Part shown: positions 50,859 through 60,949 of the stretch, in pieces
How the letters are laid out: each line of letters opens with the position of its first letter
Numbering within the stretch: position 1 is the stretch's first letter
From: Anolis sagrei
Taxonomy: Eukaryota > Chordata > Lepidosauria > Squamata > Anolidae
Length of the DNA stretch: 64,000 nucleotides
Direction of reading: 5' to 3'
Assembly (NCBI RefSeq): GCF_037176765.1
Contig: NC_090023.1
Coordinates: 12,910,542 to 12,974,541, forward strand
Position numbers and translations under genes: made by a program
Notes under the pieces: model-generated
The model's database searches: none
What the model was told of the DNA's origin: nothing
Seen by the model: only the letters and a program-made list of their open reading frames with translations

Positions 50859-51080
50859 GGGTTGTTGTAGGTTTTTCCAGGCTATATGGCCATGGTCTAG
50901 AGGCATTTTTTCCTGACATTTCGCCTGCATCTATGGCCAGCATCCTCACTACCTCTGAGGATGCTTGCCATAGATGCAGGCGAAACGTCAGGAAAAAATG
51001 CCTCTAGACCATGGCTATATAGCCCAGAAAAACCTACAACAACCCAGTGATTCCGGCCATGAAAGCCTTCAACAATACAT
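50859..51080 (+). mobile_element. 222-bp inverted pair of Penelope 3' ends
   Basis: Same architecture and length as 45583-45804 but in the opposite orientation: the left arm starts GGGTTGTTGTAGGTTTTTCC and the right arm ends with the 34-base extension (CAGTGATTCCGGCCATGAAA on). Perfect 12-bp target duplication TGCATTCATTCT (50847-50858, 51081-51092). It sits in a remnant of the GGTGCATCTACACTG MITE. Confidence 0.9.
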
Positions 51081-51241
51081 TGCATTCATTCTAACGGTTT
51101 GGAAGCATCCTTGACCATTTGTTTCTTATTCCATTTTCCTAACTAAGAATGCATCTATCTATGCTGTAGACACCACTTTAAAAGCCATGGCTCAATGCTA
51201 TAGAATTGTGGGAATTGTAGTTTTCCAAGGTCTATAGCTTT

Positions 51242-51813
51242 GGGTTGCTGTGAGTTTTCCAGGCTGTATGGCCATTTTCCAGAAGCATTCTCTCCTGACG
51301 TTTCACCCACATCTATGGCAGGCACCCTCAGAGCTTGAAGGGTTTGTTGGAAACTAGGTAGGTGAGGTTTATATATGTGTGGAAAGCCCAGGGTAGGAGA
51401 AAGAACTCTTATCTACTTGAGACAAGTGTGAACGCTGTGATTTCTTTTTCCCACCCTAGTCATTTCACAGATGTATAAACCTCACATTGGCCTTGAATTT
51501 GGAGTTGTAATTCATCTACATCCAGAAAGCACCGTGGACTCAAACAATGTTTAATCTGGACCAAATTTGGCACGAATACTCAGTATGCCCAAATGTGAAC
51601 ACTGGTGGAGTTTTGGGGAAATAGACCTTAACAGTTGGGAGTTGTAGTTATTGGGATTTATAATTCACCTACAACAAACCCCTCAAGCTCTGAGAGTGCC
51701 TGCCATAGATGTGGGTGAAATAGCAGGAGAGAATACTTCTGGAACATGGCCAAACAGCCTGGAAAACTCACGGCAACCCAATGATTCTGGGCATGAAAGC
51801 CTTTGACAAAAAC
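51242..51813 (+). mobile_element. Inverted pair of Penelope 3' ends, longer arms, with hAT inside
   Basis: The left arm GGGTTGCTGTGAGTTTTCCA is inverse to the right arm GGAAAACTCACGGCAACCCA, which alone has the extension (ATGATTCTGGGCATGAAAGC). Target duplication GTCTATAGCTTT against ATCTTTAGCTTT (10 of 12). The centre is occupied by a hAT fragment (51486-51677). Older than the 222-bp copies. Confidence 0.8.
51486..51677 (+). mobile_element. hAT (OposCharlie/URR1-like) internal fragment
   Basis: CATCTACATCCAGAAAGCAC to TTGGGATTTATAATTCACC: one internal module only, without either end. Confidence 0.7.
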
Positions 51814-51945
51814 ATCTTTAGCTTTATCTGTAAAGGAGATCTGGGGCCTCACCAAACTACAAATCCCAGGATTTTGTAGCATTGAGCGATGGCAATTAAA
51901 TTAGAGTCAAACTGAATTCATTGTACAATGTAGAGGCACCTAAAT

Positions 51946-53045
51946 TAGTGCTTCTCGACCTGGGGGTCAGGAACCCTGGAGGGAGGGGTTACAAGGGGGT
52001 GTCAGAGGGGTCGCCAAAGACTATCAGAAAACACCGTATTTTCTGTTGGTCATGGGGATTCTGTGAGGGAAGTTTGGCCCAATTTTATTTTCGGTGGAGT
52101 TCAGAATGCTCTCTGATTGTAGGTGAACTATACATTCCAGCATCTACAGATCCCAAATGTCATGGTCTATTTTCCCCAAACTCCACCGGTGTTCACATTT
52201 GGGCATATTGAGTATTCGTAACAAGTTTGATCCAGATCCATCATTGTTTGAGTCCACAGTGCTCTCTGGATGTAGGTGAACTCCCGAACTCAAGGCCAAT
52301 GCCCACCAAACCCTTCTAGTATTTTCTGTTGGTCATGGGGGCTTTGTGTGCCAAGTTTGGTTCAATTCCATCGTTGGTAGAGTTCAGAATGCTCTTGGAT
52401 TGTAGGTGAACTATAAATCCCTTCTAGTGTTTCTGTTGGTCATGGGAGTTCTGTGTGCCAAATTCGGTTCAATTCCATCATTGGTGGAGTTCAGAATGAT
52501 CTTTGATTGTAGGTGAACTATTAATCGCAGTAAGTACAAATCCCAAATGTCAAGGTTTATTTCCTCCAAACTCCATCTGCGTTCATATGTAGGCATATGG
52601 AATTTTTGTGTCAAGTTTGGTCCAGTTCCATCATCGTTTGAGTCCACAGTGCTCTCTGGATGTGGGTGAACTATAATTCCCAAACTCAAGGTCAATCTCC
52701 ACCAAACCCTTCCAGTTTTTTCTGTTGGTCACGAGAGCCCTGTGTGCTAAATTTCACCCAATTCCATCTTTGGTGGACTATAAATCCCATCAACTGCAAC
52801 TCCCAAATGACAAAATCAATTCCAACACCAGTATTCAAATTTGGGGTGTATTGGGTATTTGTGCCAAATTTGGTCCAGTGAATGAGAATACATCCTGTAT
52901 ATCAAGTGTTTACATTACAATTCATAACAGTAGCAAAATTAAAGTTATGAAGTGGCAACAAAAATAATGTTATGATTGGGGGGGTCACCACAACATCAGG
53001 AACTGTATTAAGGGGTTGTGGCATTAGTAAGGTTGAGAAACACTG
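51946..53045 (-). mobile_element. hAT (OposCharlie/URR1-like), complete, about 1.1 kb
   Basis: Reverse copy from TAGTGCTTCTCGACCTGGGG to AAGGTTGAGAAACACTG with target duplication ACCTAAAT against GCCTAAAT. It contains several internal modules (CATCATTGTTTGAGTCCAC, TGATTGTAGGTGAACTA), longer than basic copies. Confidence 0.85.
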
Positions 53046-53053
53046 GCCTAAAT

Positions 53054-54182
53054 GATAGGGGAGAATCCCTTCATTTCAGCTGAGACCATTCTCTTCAGCT
53101 AAGACTTTTCTCTAATTTCCAAACAGGGCAATGTGTTCTCTCTTTTTCTCTTTGTGGGTGTTGTTCAATGAGAAGCCGCAAGCAAGAGCGGTTGGCATTT
53201 AATGCACAAAGCTTCATGACATCACTGTTCTTCCGTCTCTTTTGGCTCGGAAACTTCAGGTCCTGGGACAATCCTGAAATGGCAACCTTATGTCCCGCAG
53301 CTGTTAAAAGCCACAAATGGGCCATCTTAACCCCCAGGCGGTTTGTTTTGGCTTCTTCTGTTCAGCTGACCCAGTTCGATTGCTGAGAAGACTTATTCCC
53401 ACGCTGTGGGAGAAGCAGGAGGGGAAAGATTTACACTGCTGGCTGGATATTAATTTAAAACGATCCCAGGGTGCCGGGAAACCCATCCGACCCACGACTT
53501 GGGGATCCCTAGTCTCTTCATGGGCAAGACCCCAAAGTACCTCTTGGCTTTCCTCCCTGACTTGTTGATATCTCATTTCCACAACTGGCCAAAACGAGCC
53601 TGCCAAAGAGGAGATGTGTTCAGCTTTTGTGCTGAGCATCTTTATCTTTCCTTCTCTTTCTCGTTCTCTCGTTCTCTCCCCCCCCCCCTTTTCATGCACT
53701 TATTAGCTCCTAATTCAAGTTCCCACTGAATAGCAGCCCCTGCTTATCCCCTCGGCTTGGTTGCTTGACTTGGCTTCCCTTTCTCTGTCCCAACGCCCTG
53801 CTGTTTGTTGATAGTATTAATAATATGAGCAGCAGGAGCTTGTAGACATTCGAGGCCTCGGCAGCCAGGATTGTTCTCCACTGACATCAGGTCCTTTTTC
53901 TGTAAATTACTCGCTGACCTAGGATTTGCGGCAGGTTACCACGATAACTCAAGCACCTCCGTTTATTAAGTGCGCACCTCCTGCTGCCTCGATGCTTAGC
54001 CGTATGTTTTGGCGTGAAGATTAGACCGTTCAGGGAATAAGATGCAGGAGACATCCTGAAAGTCGTGGCTTCCTACGACATAGGACTTTACATTTGGAAC
54101 ATGAGGTGAAAAGGGGAAGAATGAACTCAACCGATACCATCTTACATCAAAACAACTTCATTTGATTCGAAAATGAAGGGTC
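53054..54182. other. Largest repeat-poor island, no gene recognised
   Basis: About 1.1 kb with no named repeat apart from a CT patch (53640-53690). Balanced composition and AT-rich motif clusters (GGATATTAATTTAAAACGAT, GTTGATAGTATTAATAATAT) interleaved with GC-rich text are what conserved enhancers often look like. No ORF with family resemblance. Regulatory role is inference. Confidence 0.42.
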
Positions 54183-54197
54183 TACTGATTTGAGTAC

Positions 54198-54841
54198 ACC
54201 ACTGGAGAAATTACACTGCTTAGCCGGTATTGCACCACCTGACATCCGCTGGGAAGTAGCAGCCAATAGTGAAAGGACCAAGGCTGAGACATCTCCAGCT
54301 CATCCCCTGTTTGGGTATCAGCCAGCACGTCAATGACTTAAATCAAGAAATAGTTTTCTTAGATCTACAGAGACACTCGCTGGAACACCTCAGCAAGCGA
54401 GAGTTCAAAAGTGGCAGGCTCAAACCCAGCACCTCGATCCGTGGGTGTTACCAGATGAGAGTCTCCCCCCTGGGCACACAGAGGACTGGGCGACTTGGAA
54501 GGCGCTGAACAGACTGCGCTCTGGCACCACAAGATGCAGAGCCAATCTTAAGAAATGGGGCTACAAAGTGGAATCCCCGACATGCGAGTGTGGAGAAGAG
54601 CCAACCACTGACCACCTGCTGCAATGCAACCTGAGTCCTGCCACATGCACGATGGAGGACCTTCTTGTGGCAACACCAGAGGCACTCCGAGTGGCCAGAT
54701 ACTGGTCAAAGGACATTTAATCAGCTACCAAGTTTGCAAAATTTGTGGGGTTTATTATTATTATTATTTTATCTGTTTGTTTTTTTTGTTCTGTTAGAAA
54801 TGTAATACAATGTTCTGGTAGCGGATGACACGATAATTAAA
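54198..54841 (+). mobile_element. LINE of undetermined clade, 3' third, with 15-bp target duplication
   Basis: Target duplication TACTGATTTGAGTAC against TACTGATTTGAGCAC (54183-54197, 54842-54856). The coding end reads RSGTTRCRANLKKWGYKVES then CECGEEPTTDHLLQC, and the 3' end GCGGATGACACGATAATTAA. A (TTA)n lies at 54755-54767. About the same 5' truncation point as 43818. Confidence 0.8.
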
Positions 54842-54867
54842 TACTGATTTGAGCACTTTGAGAAGTC

Positions 54868-55815
54868 CTGGTCCTGGTCCAGTTCAACATCTTTATTAAT
54901 GACTTAGATGAAGGGTTAGAAGGCAGGATCATCAAGTTTGCAGATGACACCAAACTGGGAGGGAGAGCCAATACTCCAGAGGACAGGAGCAGGATTCAAA
55001 ACGATCTTGACAGATTAGAGAGATGGGCCAAAACTAACAAAATGAAGTTCAACAGGGACAAATGCAAGATACTCCACTTTGGCAGGAAAAACGAAATGCA
55101 AAGATACAGAATGGGGGACAATGCCTGGCTCAAGAGCAGTACGTGTGAAAAAGATCTTGGAGTCCTCGTGGACAACAAGTTAAACATGAGCCAACAATGT
55201 GATGTGGCGGCAAAAAAAGCCAATGGGATTTTGGCTGCATCAATAGGAGCATAGTGTCTAGATCTAGGGAAGTAATGCTACCCCTCTATTCATCTTTGGT
55301 TAGACCACACCTGAAATATTGTGTCCAATTCTGGGCACCACAATTCAAGAGAGGTATTGACAAGCTGGAATGTGTCCAGAGGAGGGCGACTAAAATGATC
55401 AAGGGTCTGGAGAACAAGCCCTATGAGGAGCGGCTTAAGACTGGGCATATTTAGCCTGAAGAAGAGAAGGCTGAGAGGAAATATGATAGCCATGTATAAT
55501 ATGTGAGAGGAAGCCACAGGGAGGAGGGAGCCAGCTTGTTTTCTGCTTCCATGGAGACTAGGACAAGGAACAATGGCTTCAAACTACAAGAAAGGAGATT
55601 CCATCTGAACATGAGGAAGAACTTCCTGACTGTAAGAGCCATTCAGCAGTGGAACTCTCTGCCCCGGAGTGTGGTGGAGGCTCCTTCTTTGGAAGCTTTT
55701 AAACAGAGGCTGGATGGCCATCTGTTAGGGGTGATTTGAATGCAATATTCCTGCTTCTTGGCAGGGGGTTGGACTGGATGGCCCATGAGGTCTTTTCCAA
55801 CTCTTTGATTCTATG
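54868..55815 (+). mobile_element. CR1 LINE with part of the reverse transcriptase
   Basis: About 950 bp from VQFNIFINDLDEG through the RT active-site box KFADDTKL (near 54940) to the C-terminus (GFKLQERRFHLNMRKNFLTV, AIQQWNSLPRSVVEAPS). 3' end TCCAACTCTTTGATTCTATG. The frame shifts near 55250-55440, so it is not intact. The longest CR1 copy here. Confidence 0.9.
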
Positions 55816-55817
55816 AG

Positions 55818-56060
55818 CTAGGTGTGAATGTTAGGCCATTATATGCTAATCTAAGTGGTCAGTTGAAACATTCACACCTAGCTCCAGCAGACAAGAGTCC
55901 TTTGTCCCACCCTGGTCATTCCACAGATATATAAACCCCTTTTTCCTAGTTCAACAGACCTCACTACCTCTGAGGATGCTTGCCATAGATGCAGGCGAAA
56001 CGTCAGGAGAGAATGCCTCTAGACCATGGCCATATAGCCCGAAAAAACCTACAACCACCC
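55818..56060 (+). mobile_element. Penelope 3' end with short inverted left arm
   Basis: GAGCTAGGTGTGAATGTT is the inverse of AACATTCACACCTAGCTC 40 bases on. Then CCACAGATATATAAACCCC, AAACGTCAGGAGAGAATGCC, CCCGAAAAAACCTACAA. The terminal extension is absent. Confidence 0.82.
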
Positions 56061-56062
56061 AA

Positions 56063-56142
56063 TAATTTTATGGTTGGGGGTCAGCACAACATGAGGAACT
56101 GTATTAAGGAGTCATGGCATTCGGGAGGTTGAGAAACACTGT
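56063..56142 (-). mobile_element. hAT (OposCharlie/URR1-like) terminal fragment
   Basis: CAACATGAGGAACTGTATTA and GGGAGGTTGAGAAACACTG: only the reverse left end. Confidence 0.72.
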
Positions 56143-56880
56143 AATTAGACCAATATTTAATAGTAATTCTCAGGCAACCAAAATCTCAATTTTTCTGGCA
56201 TCTACCAATCTCCATGGTGCTGGCTAACGGAGAGTCTACTATATTTTGAGTTGTTGAGCACAGAAGGACAAACCAAGTGGTTATCTCAAGAATGCCTTTA
56301 TGAGTTGTTTTTTCCAATTTCTTTTTAGAGTGTTCACACTCCTTTCTTGAATTCTTTTCCTTTAAATAAAAAAGTGGGGTACTAAAAGCATTTTTTTAGA
56401 AGCTGAAGGCTCTGCCTCGCTCTGTAAGCATTTACTCCCAGGAAGAAAGGGGAATTGCTTTCCAGGGCATTGTCCCCCCCACATTAGAGAGAGGATTAAG
56501 CCAATACATTCAGCTATTCTAACAGATTTCCTTGAAGCCTTCAATGCCCCCTTCTCACATTCACTTGGCTAATCACATTAGTTTTGTCATTAAAAGATAC
56601 CACCGTCCCCTTTATGACCAATATCTAAACTGCTTACACCACCCAAAGGGGTCGCATATATTACGGAAACAAGACAAACGGAAGGGATTTGCCAGCCTGG
56701 GGCTCAATGTTTTGGTGCCTCCCTCCTTTTGTAGACTCAGGAGATGCAACCAAGACAGACCTTTTTCCCCCCAAATGGAAGCAGGAGGCAGAAAGCAACA
56801 GAAACTTGGGAGAGAGGAGCAACTTTTGCTCCAGTATTGTGATCCTCCGGGTGGAAGAGGATGATGACGATTTACATTAA
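56143..56880. other. No gene recognised; short repeat at the left
   Basis: 56165-56245 matches 16800-16875. The rest is unique-looking, with no supported ORF. Confidence 0.4.
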
Positions 56881-57835
56881 AACACAGAGTTACAATTAAC
56901 ACAATTAAAACAATTATAAGCATTCCATTAAAAACAGTTTGCCGGTTCAAAACATAATCCAAATCAGTCCATTGTGGTCCACTAAATTATTATTTTCCCA
57001 GTTGATCCATTTATTGCACAAACGCTTGATCCCAAAGCCAGGATTTGAGTTTTTTTCCGAAAGGTCAGGAGGGAGGGGGCAGATCTAATATCATTGGGGA
57101 GAGAGTTCCACAGCCAAGAGGCCACAACGGAGAAGGCACTGTCTCTTGTCCCCACCAGTCATGACTGGGAAGGAGGTGGGACCGAGAGCAGGGCATCCCC
57201 ATGGAATCATAGAATCAAAGAGTTGGAAGAGACCTCATGGGCCATCCAGTCCAACCCCCTGCCAAGAAGCAGGAATATTGCATTCAAATCACCCCTGACA
57301 GATGGCCATCCAGCCTCTGTTTAAAAGCTTCTAAAGAAGGAGCCTCCACCACACTCCGGGGCAGTGAGTTCCACTGCTGAATGGCTCTCACAGTCAGGAA
57401 GTTCTTCCTCATGTTCAGATGGAATCTCCTCTCTTGTAGTTTGAAGCCATTGTTCCGAGTCCTAGTCTCCAAGGAAGCAGAAAGCAAGCTGGCTCCCTCC
57501 TCCCTGTGGCTTCCTCTCACATATTTATACATGGCTATCATATCTCCTCTCAGCCTTCTCTTCTTCAGGCTAAACATGCCCAGTTCCCTAAGCCACTCCT
57601 CATAGGGCTTGTTCTCCAGACCCTTGATCATTTGAGTCGCCCTCCTCTGGACACATTCCAGCTTGTCAATATCTCTCTTGAATTGTGGTGCCCGGAATTG
57701 GACACAATATTCCAGGTGTGGTCTAACCAAAGCGGATGATCTTAACATCCTTGGTGGTTTGTAGAGGAAGATATGTTCAGACAGGTAAACTGGGCTGGAA
57801 CTGTTTAGGGTTTTATAAGCTAAATGTTGCAGGCC
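56881..57835 (-). mobile_element. L2-like LINE 3' part, interrupted by CR1
   Basis: 56881-57200 has the reverse L2 text (CAACGGAGAAGGCACTGTCT); 57736-57835 resumes with GGATGATCTTAACATCCTTG and TTTAGGGTTTTATAAGC. The CR1 occupies 57201-57735. Confidence 0.75.
57201..57735 (-). mobile_element. CR1 LINE 3' end inside L2
   Basis: Reverse copy from GGAATCATAGAATCAAAGAG to TTCCAGGTGTGGTCTAACC, with the C-terminal coding part open for about 150 codons (KMIKGL-type region to HLSGVI). Recent insertion. Confidence 0.9.
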
Positions 57836-57957
57836 AGGCCAGGAAGAAGCCCTCTGACATAAAAACACCACACAGCTGAGTAAAAACAAAATAACATATT
57901 TGAACAGATAATAAATGTCTATTGTAGGTTTACATTATGATAACATATTTTATATGC

Positions 57958-58113
57958 TTTTTCCTAGTTCCAACAGACCTCACTACCTCTGAGGATGCTT
58001 GCCATAGATGCTGGTGAAACGTCAGGAGAGAATGCCTCTAGACCATGGCCATATAGCCCGAAAAAACCTACAACAACCCAGTGATTCCGGCCATGAAAGC
58101 CTTCGACAATACA
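57958..58113 (+). mobile_element. Penelope 3' end
   Basis: TTCCTAGTTCCAACAGACCT to the terminal extension GCCTTCGACAATAC; no inverted arm. Confidence 0.85.
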
Positions 58114-58119
58114 TTTTTG

Positions 58120-58256
58120 ATGATGTTGCTTGTTGTTTATGTTTTGGTTTTATTTTGCTGTAACATGTTGTCCGGGCGTGGCCCCATGTAAGCCGCTCCG
58201 AGTCCCCATTGGGGAGATGGTGGCGGAGTATAAATAAAGATTATTATTATTATTAT
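58120..58256 (+). mobile_element. L2-like 3' end with (TTA)n tail
   Basis: GTAAGCCGCTCCGAGTCCCC, ATTGGGGAGATGGTGG, GTATAAATAAAGATTATTAT. Same 3' end as the SINE at 21655-22124. Confidence 0.78.
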
Positions 58257-58283
58257 TTTATTTATTTATTTTTTAACCCACTG

Positions 58284-58612
58284 CCCCAGTGGCGCAGTGG
58301 GTTAAAGCACTGAGCTGCTGAGCTTGTTGATCGAAAGGTCGCAGGTTCGATTCCGGGGAGCGGCGTGAGCTTCTGCTGTCAGCCCTAGCTTCTGCCAACC
58401 TAGCAGTTTGAAAACATGCAAATGTGAGTAGATCAATAGGTACCGCTCCGGCGGGAAGGTAACGGCGCTCCATGCAGTCATGCCGGCCACATGACCTTGG
58501 AGGTGTCTATGGACAACGCTGGCTCTTCGGCTTAGAAATGGAGATGAGCACCACACCCCAGAGTCAGACATGACTGGACTTAATGTCAGGGGACTACCTT
58601 TACCTTTACCTT
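58284..58612 (+). mobile_element. Sauria-type SINE, full length
   Basis: The cleanest copy here: CCCAGTGGCGCAGTGGGTTA (A box), GGTTCGATTCC (B box), CCGGCCACATGACCTTGG, tail CTGGACTTAATGTCAGGGG and CTTTACC repeats. It is inserted in (TTA)n/(TTTA)n, which continues at 58614-58660. Confidence 0.92.
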
Positions 58613-58617
58613 TATTA

Positions 58618-58659
<42 letters not shown>

Positions 58660-58669
58660 TTCACACAAA

Positions 58670-59599
58670 CAAAAAAAATGCAAATCACAACAGGATGAAT
58701 ACATGATGATTTATTTTTTGTTGTTCCTGCTATGGTAGGCAGTAAGAAGGAGCAGTATACAGTTTAGACATAAAATACAGCATTTTCCTGAGCAAATACA
58801 GAAAGCCTGTCACAGAATCCCTGCAATGGTGCCGTGAAACACCACACCCAAAAAGCTGAATTCAAAGTGTTTGCGGAATGAAAAGCAGGAGGGATACTGT
58901 GATTTGAATGCCAAGAAGCTCACCCAAAAAGTGTCCGAATGTCTGGCGTTAGCGAAACTATCCCACCTATGTAGTCCACAGAATTTGCTGACTTAGAAAA
59001 AAGAAAAGCAAGAAAGACACAAAAGTGTGGTTCAATCAAAATATCCTTTGGTAAAGGAATTAATGGGACAAATTGACTAGAAGCCTGTTGCTAGTTGTTG
59101 CACCTTGTATAGAGTTGTGTAAGAAGGTAAGACCAGACCTGCTGGCTGTCAACGGTCTATTGTTCCTGAGTTTGTTTTCTTCCTATTCTCCTCCCTCCCT
59201 CCCTTCCTCCCTCCCTCTCTGTCCACTTCTAGTGGGCCTTTTCTGGCCTTTTCTGGATGCATAAATAGCAGACCATACAAAGCTTGTGGGCCATACCGCC
59301 CACCCTGATCCCCCTCCTGCATTTCCATTTATTGGCAACCAGGAAGTTGGGAGGCCCACAACTGCCATATACAGGGCAATGCGGCCTCGACGGGTCTCTA
59401 TGGGAAACCAAAACCCATTTCCTAAAAACAGAATACTTGAAATGCAGCATTCCAAATAAAGAGAGAAAACTCCAAGGGTCTCAATTTGTGGCAAAATAGA
59501 TTTCACAGTTTCAGTGCCTTTGGTTTCCAGACATAAAGGAAGTTCTCTGCTTGTCCCTCTGCCCTTGAAATATTACAATGTCCTAATCGGCCATAGATT
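58670..59599. other. Unrecognised sequence downstream of PRCP
   Basis: No named repeat except a CCCT patch (59195-59220). An AATAAA on the minus strand (59328-59333, TTTATT on plus) could serve the PRCP transcript about 1.3 kb beyond its stop; speculative. Confidence 0.35.
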
Positions 59600-59735
59600 T
59601 AAGTGACCTGGGAGTGTGGTAGAGCCTCCTCTTCTGGCCATCTTTTGGTAGTGCTTTGATTATGTAATCCTGCATGGCAGAATCGGGGTTGGACTGGATA
59701 TCGCTTTGAGTCTTTTCCAACTCTGTGAATCTAAG
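59600..59735 (+). mobile_element. CR1 LINE 3' fragment
   Basis: TGGGAGTGTGGTAGAGCCTC, GGGGTTGGACTGGATATCGC and CTCTGTGAATCTAAGTG: old CR1 end. Confidence 0.65.
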
Positions 59736-59760
59736 TGTCCTGCTGGATCAATCCAAAGAT

Positions 59761-60155
59761 CCATCTGATGCTTTTGACTAGACCTGCCAGATGCTCTATG
59801 TCTTGCCTCGGAGCTTCCTAAAGAGAGCATCCTCCAGTCACTGTGTTGCTTCCTCAAGAGATGACATTCAGAGTATACCACTGCTATTACAGGCAACTAT
59901 CATAGTAGTTGACCTCTCGACAATTAGATATTGCTGGACTCCCAACACACATCAGATCCATCTGATGCTTTTTACTAGACCTGCCAGATGCTCTATGTCC
60001 TGCTTCGGAGCTTCCTAGAGACAGCATCCTCTAGTCACTGTGTTGCTTCCTCAAGAGATGACATTCAGAGTGTACCACAACTATTAAAGGCAGCTATCCA
60101 AGTGGGCGACCTCTCAACAATTAGATATTGCTGGACTCCCAACTCCCATCAGATC
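59761..60155. repeat. 197-bp tandem duplication
   Basis: Two units, 59761-59957 and 59958-about 60155, both starting CCATCTGATGCTTTT and ending near GGACTCCCAAC. About 90 percent similar by eye. They lie in what is probably the PRCP 3' UTR or just beyond. Confidence 0.9.
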
Positions 60156-60616
60156 CTATGATGAAGATAATGGAAGCAGTAGTCCCACAACAGATGTACT
60201 ACAGGGCTGGAGACCAATCAGCTGATTACATTTTTTGCCTTAAAGCCACTAATGCCATGACCCCCAAATATCCTATTGCAATAAATTTTGTAAATAAGCC
60301 ATGTACACATGTGAGACAGAGGGGAAGGTACCTGCTTCCCCATTCCCCTGTAAATATGTTTCAGTCCCTGAGCTCAGCTAGGAAATGCCTGTGCAAAGAC
60401 TCAGTGATGCAACTGGCATCAGAGTCCTGGGAGGACTTATACCTGCTTCTTCAAAAATTCTTCATTGAACCAGATGGCTCAAACAGAGGCTTGGAACAGA
60501 AGAAGGAGAGAGGAAAGGAGAGATCGAGAATGTTTGTGAGGCAAGCCACACTGATGATAACATCTAGTGACATCATCGTGGGGAAAAAATCATTACAAAC
60601 ATCCCAGAGTCTTTCG

Positions 60617-60836
60617 TTATTTGGGGTGCCTATGAGATCTTTGGCGGTACTGCTGCAGCCACAGCCTCATGTAGTGAACTTCCAAGAGGCGAGCTTGCAG
60701 GACGGAATCCGGATCGAAAGGCGTATTGGAGCGAAGGTCCAAGTGATGAGCTCCTTCCGGGATCACGACGGCCACCAGAGTGTTGGTGATGTTCTTTGTG
60801 ACTCCACCCCCAGACCAGGGGTCAAGCCCACCGTTG
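60617..60836 (-). CDS. PRCP: PRCP (lysosomal Pro-X carboxypeptidase), terminal coding exon
   Basis: PRCP is a lysosomal serine peptidase of family S28 that removes a residue following proline at the C-terminus, acting on angiotensins and related peptides. On the minus strand an AG acceptor (polypyrimidine tract TTTCTTCTGCTTCCTTCCAG ending at 60837) is followed by NGGLDPWSGGGVTKNITNTL, then VVIPEGAHHLDLRS, DPDSVLQARLLEVHYM and a stop at 60617-60619. This matches the last exon of human PRCP (NGELDPWSGGGVTKDITDTL, SEGAHHLDLR). The catalytic Asp (LDPW) and His (EGAHH) of the Ser-Asp-His triad are both present; the Ser lies on upstream exons outside the window. The C-terminus after LEVHYM diverges from mammals. 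The exon looks intact. The upstream frame (to Met 60871) is intron, so the exon start is set by the splice site. Confidence 0.93.
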
Positions 60837-60949
60837 CTGGAAGGAAGCAGAAGAAACACAACATCAGCCATCTTAGGAAAATCTTTAGAATTCCCATCAC
60901 TGTGGCCCTTCAGAGATGGGGCCTTACTGTGAAGGCTCTTCCAGCCATG
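60837..60949 (-). other. PRCP intron, acceptor side
   Basis: Immediately upstream of the terminal exon. The pyrimidine tract before the AG is on the minus strand. Everything to the right edge is probably one intron, since I recognise no further PRCP exon. Confidence 0.6.

Larger units (their letters stand above)
51147..51940. mobile_element. Palindromic MITE (GGTGCATCTACACTG family), host of Penelope
   Basis: Left arm GCCATGGCTCAATGCTATAG (to 51241) and right arm GGATTTTGTAGCATTGAGC to TGTAGAGGCACC (from 51826) are separated by a Penelope pair. Confidence 0.72.

Noticed and set aside
58284-58360. tRNA gene
   Set aside because: The A-box and B-box-like words belong to the SINE head, continuous with the SINE body and BovB-like tail; no cloverleaf gene stands alone.
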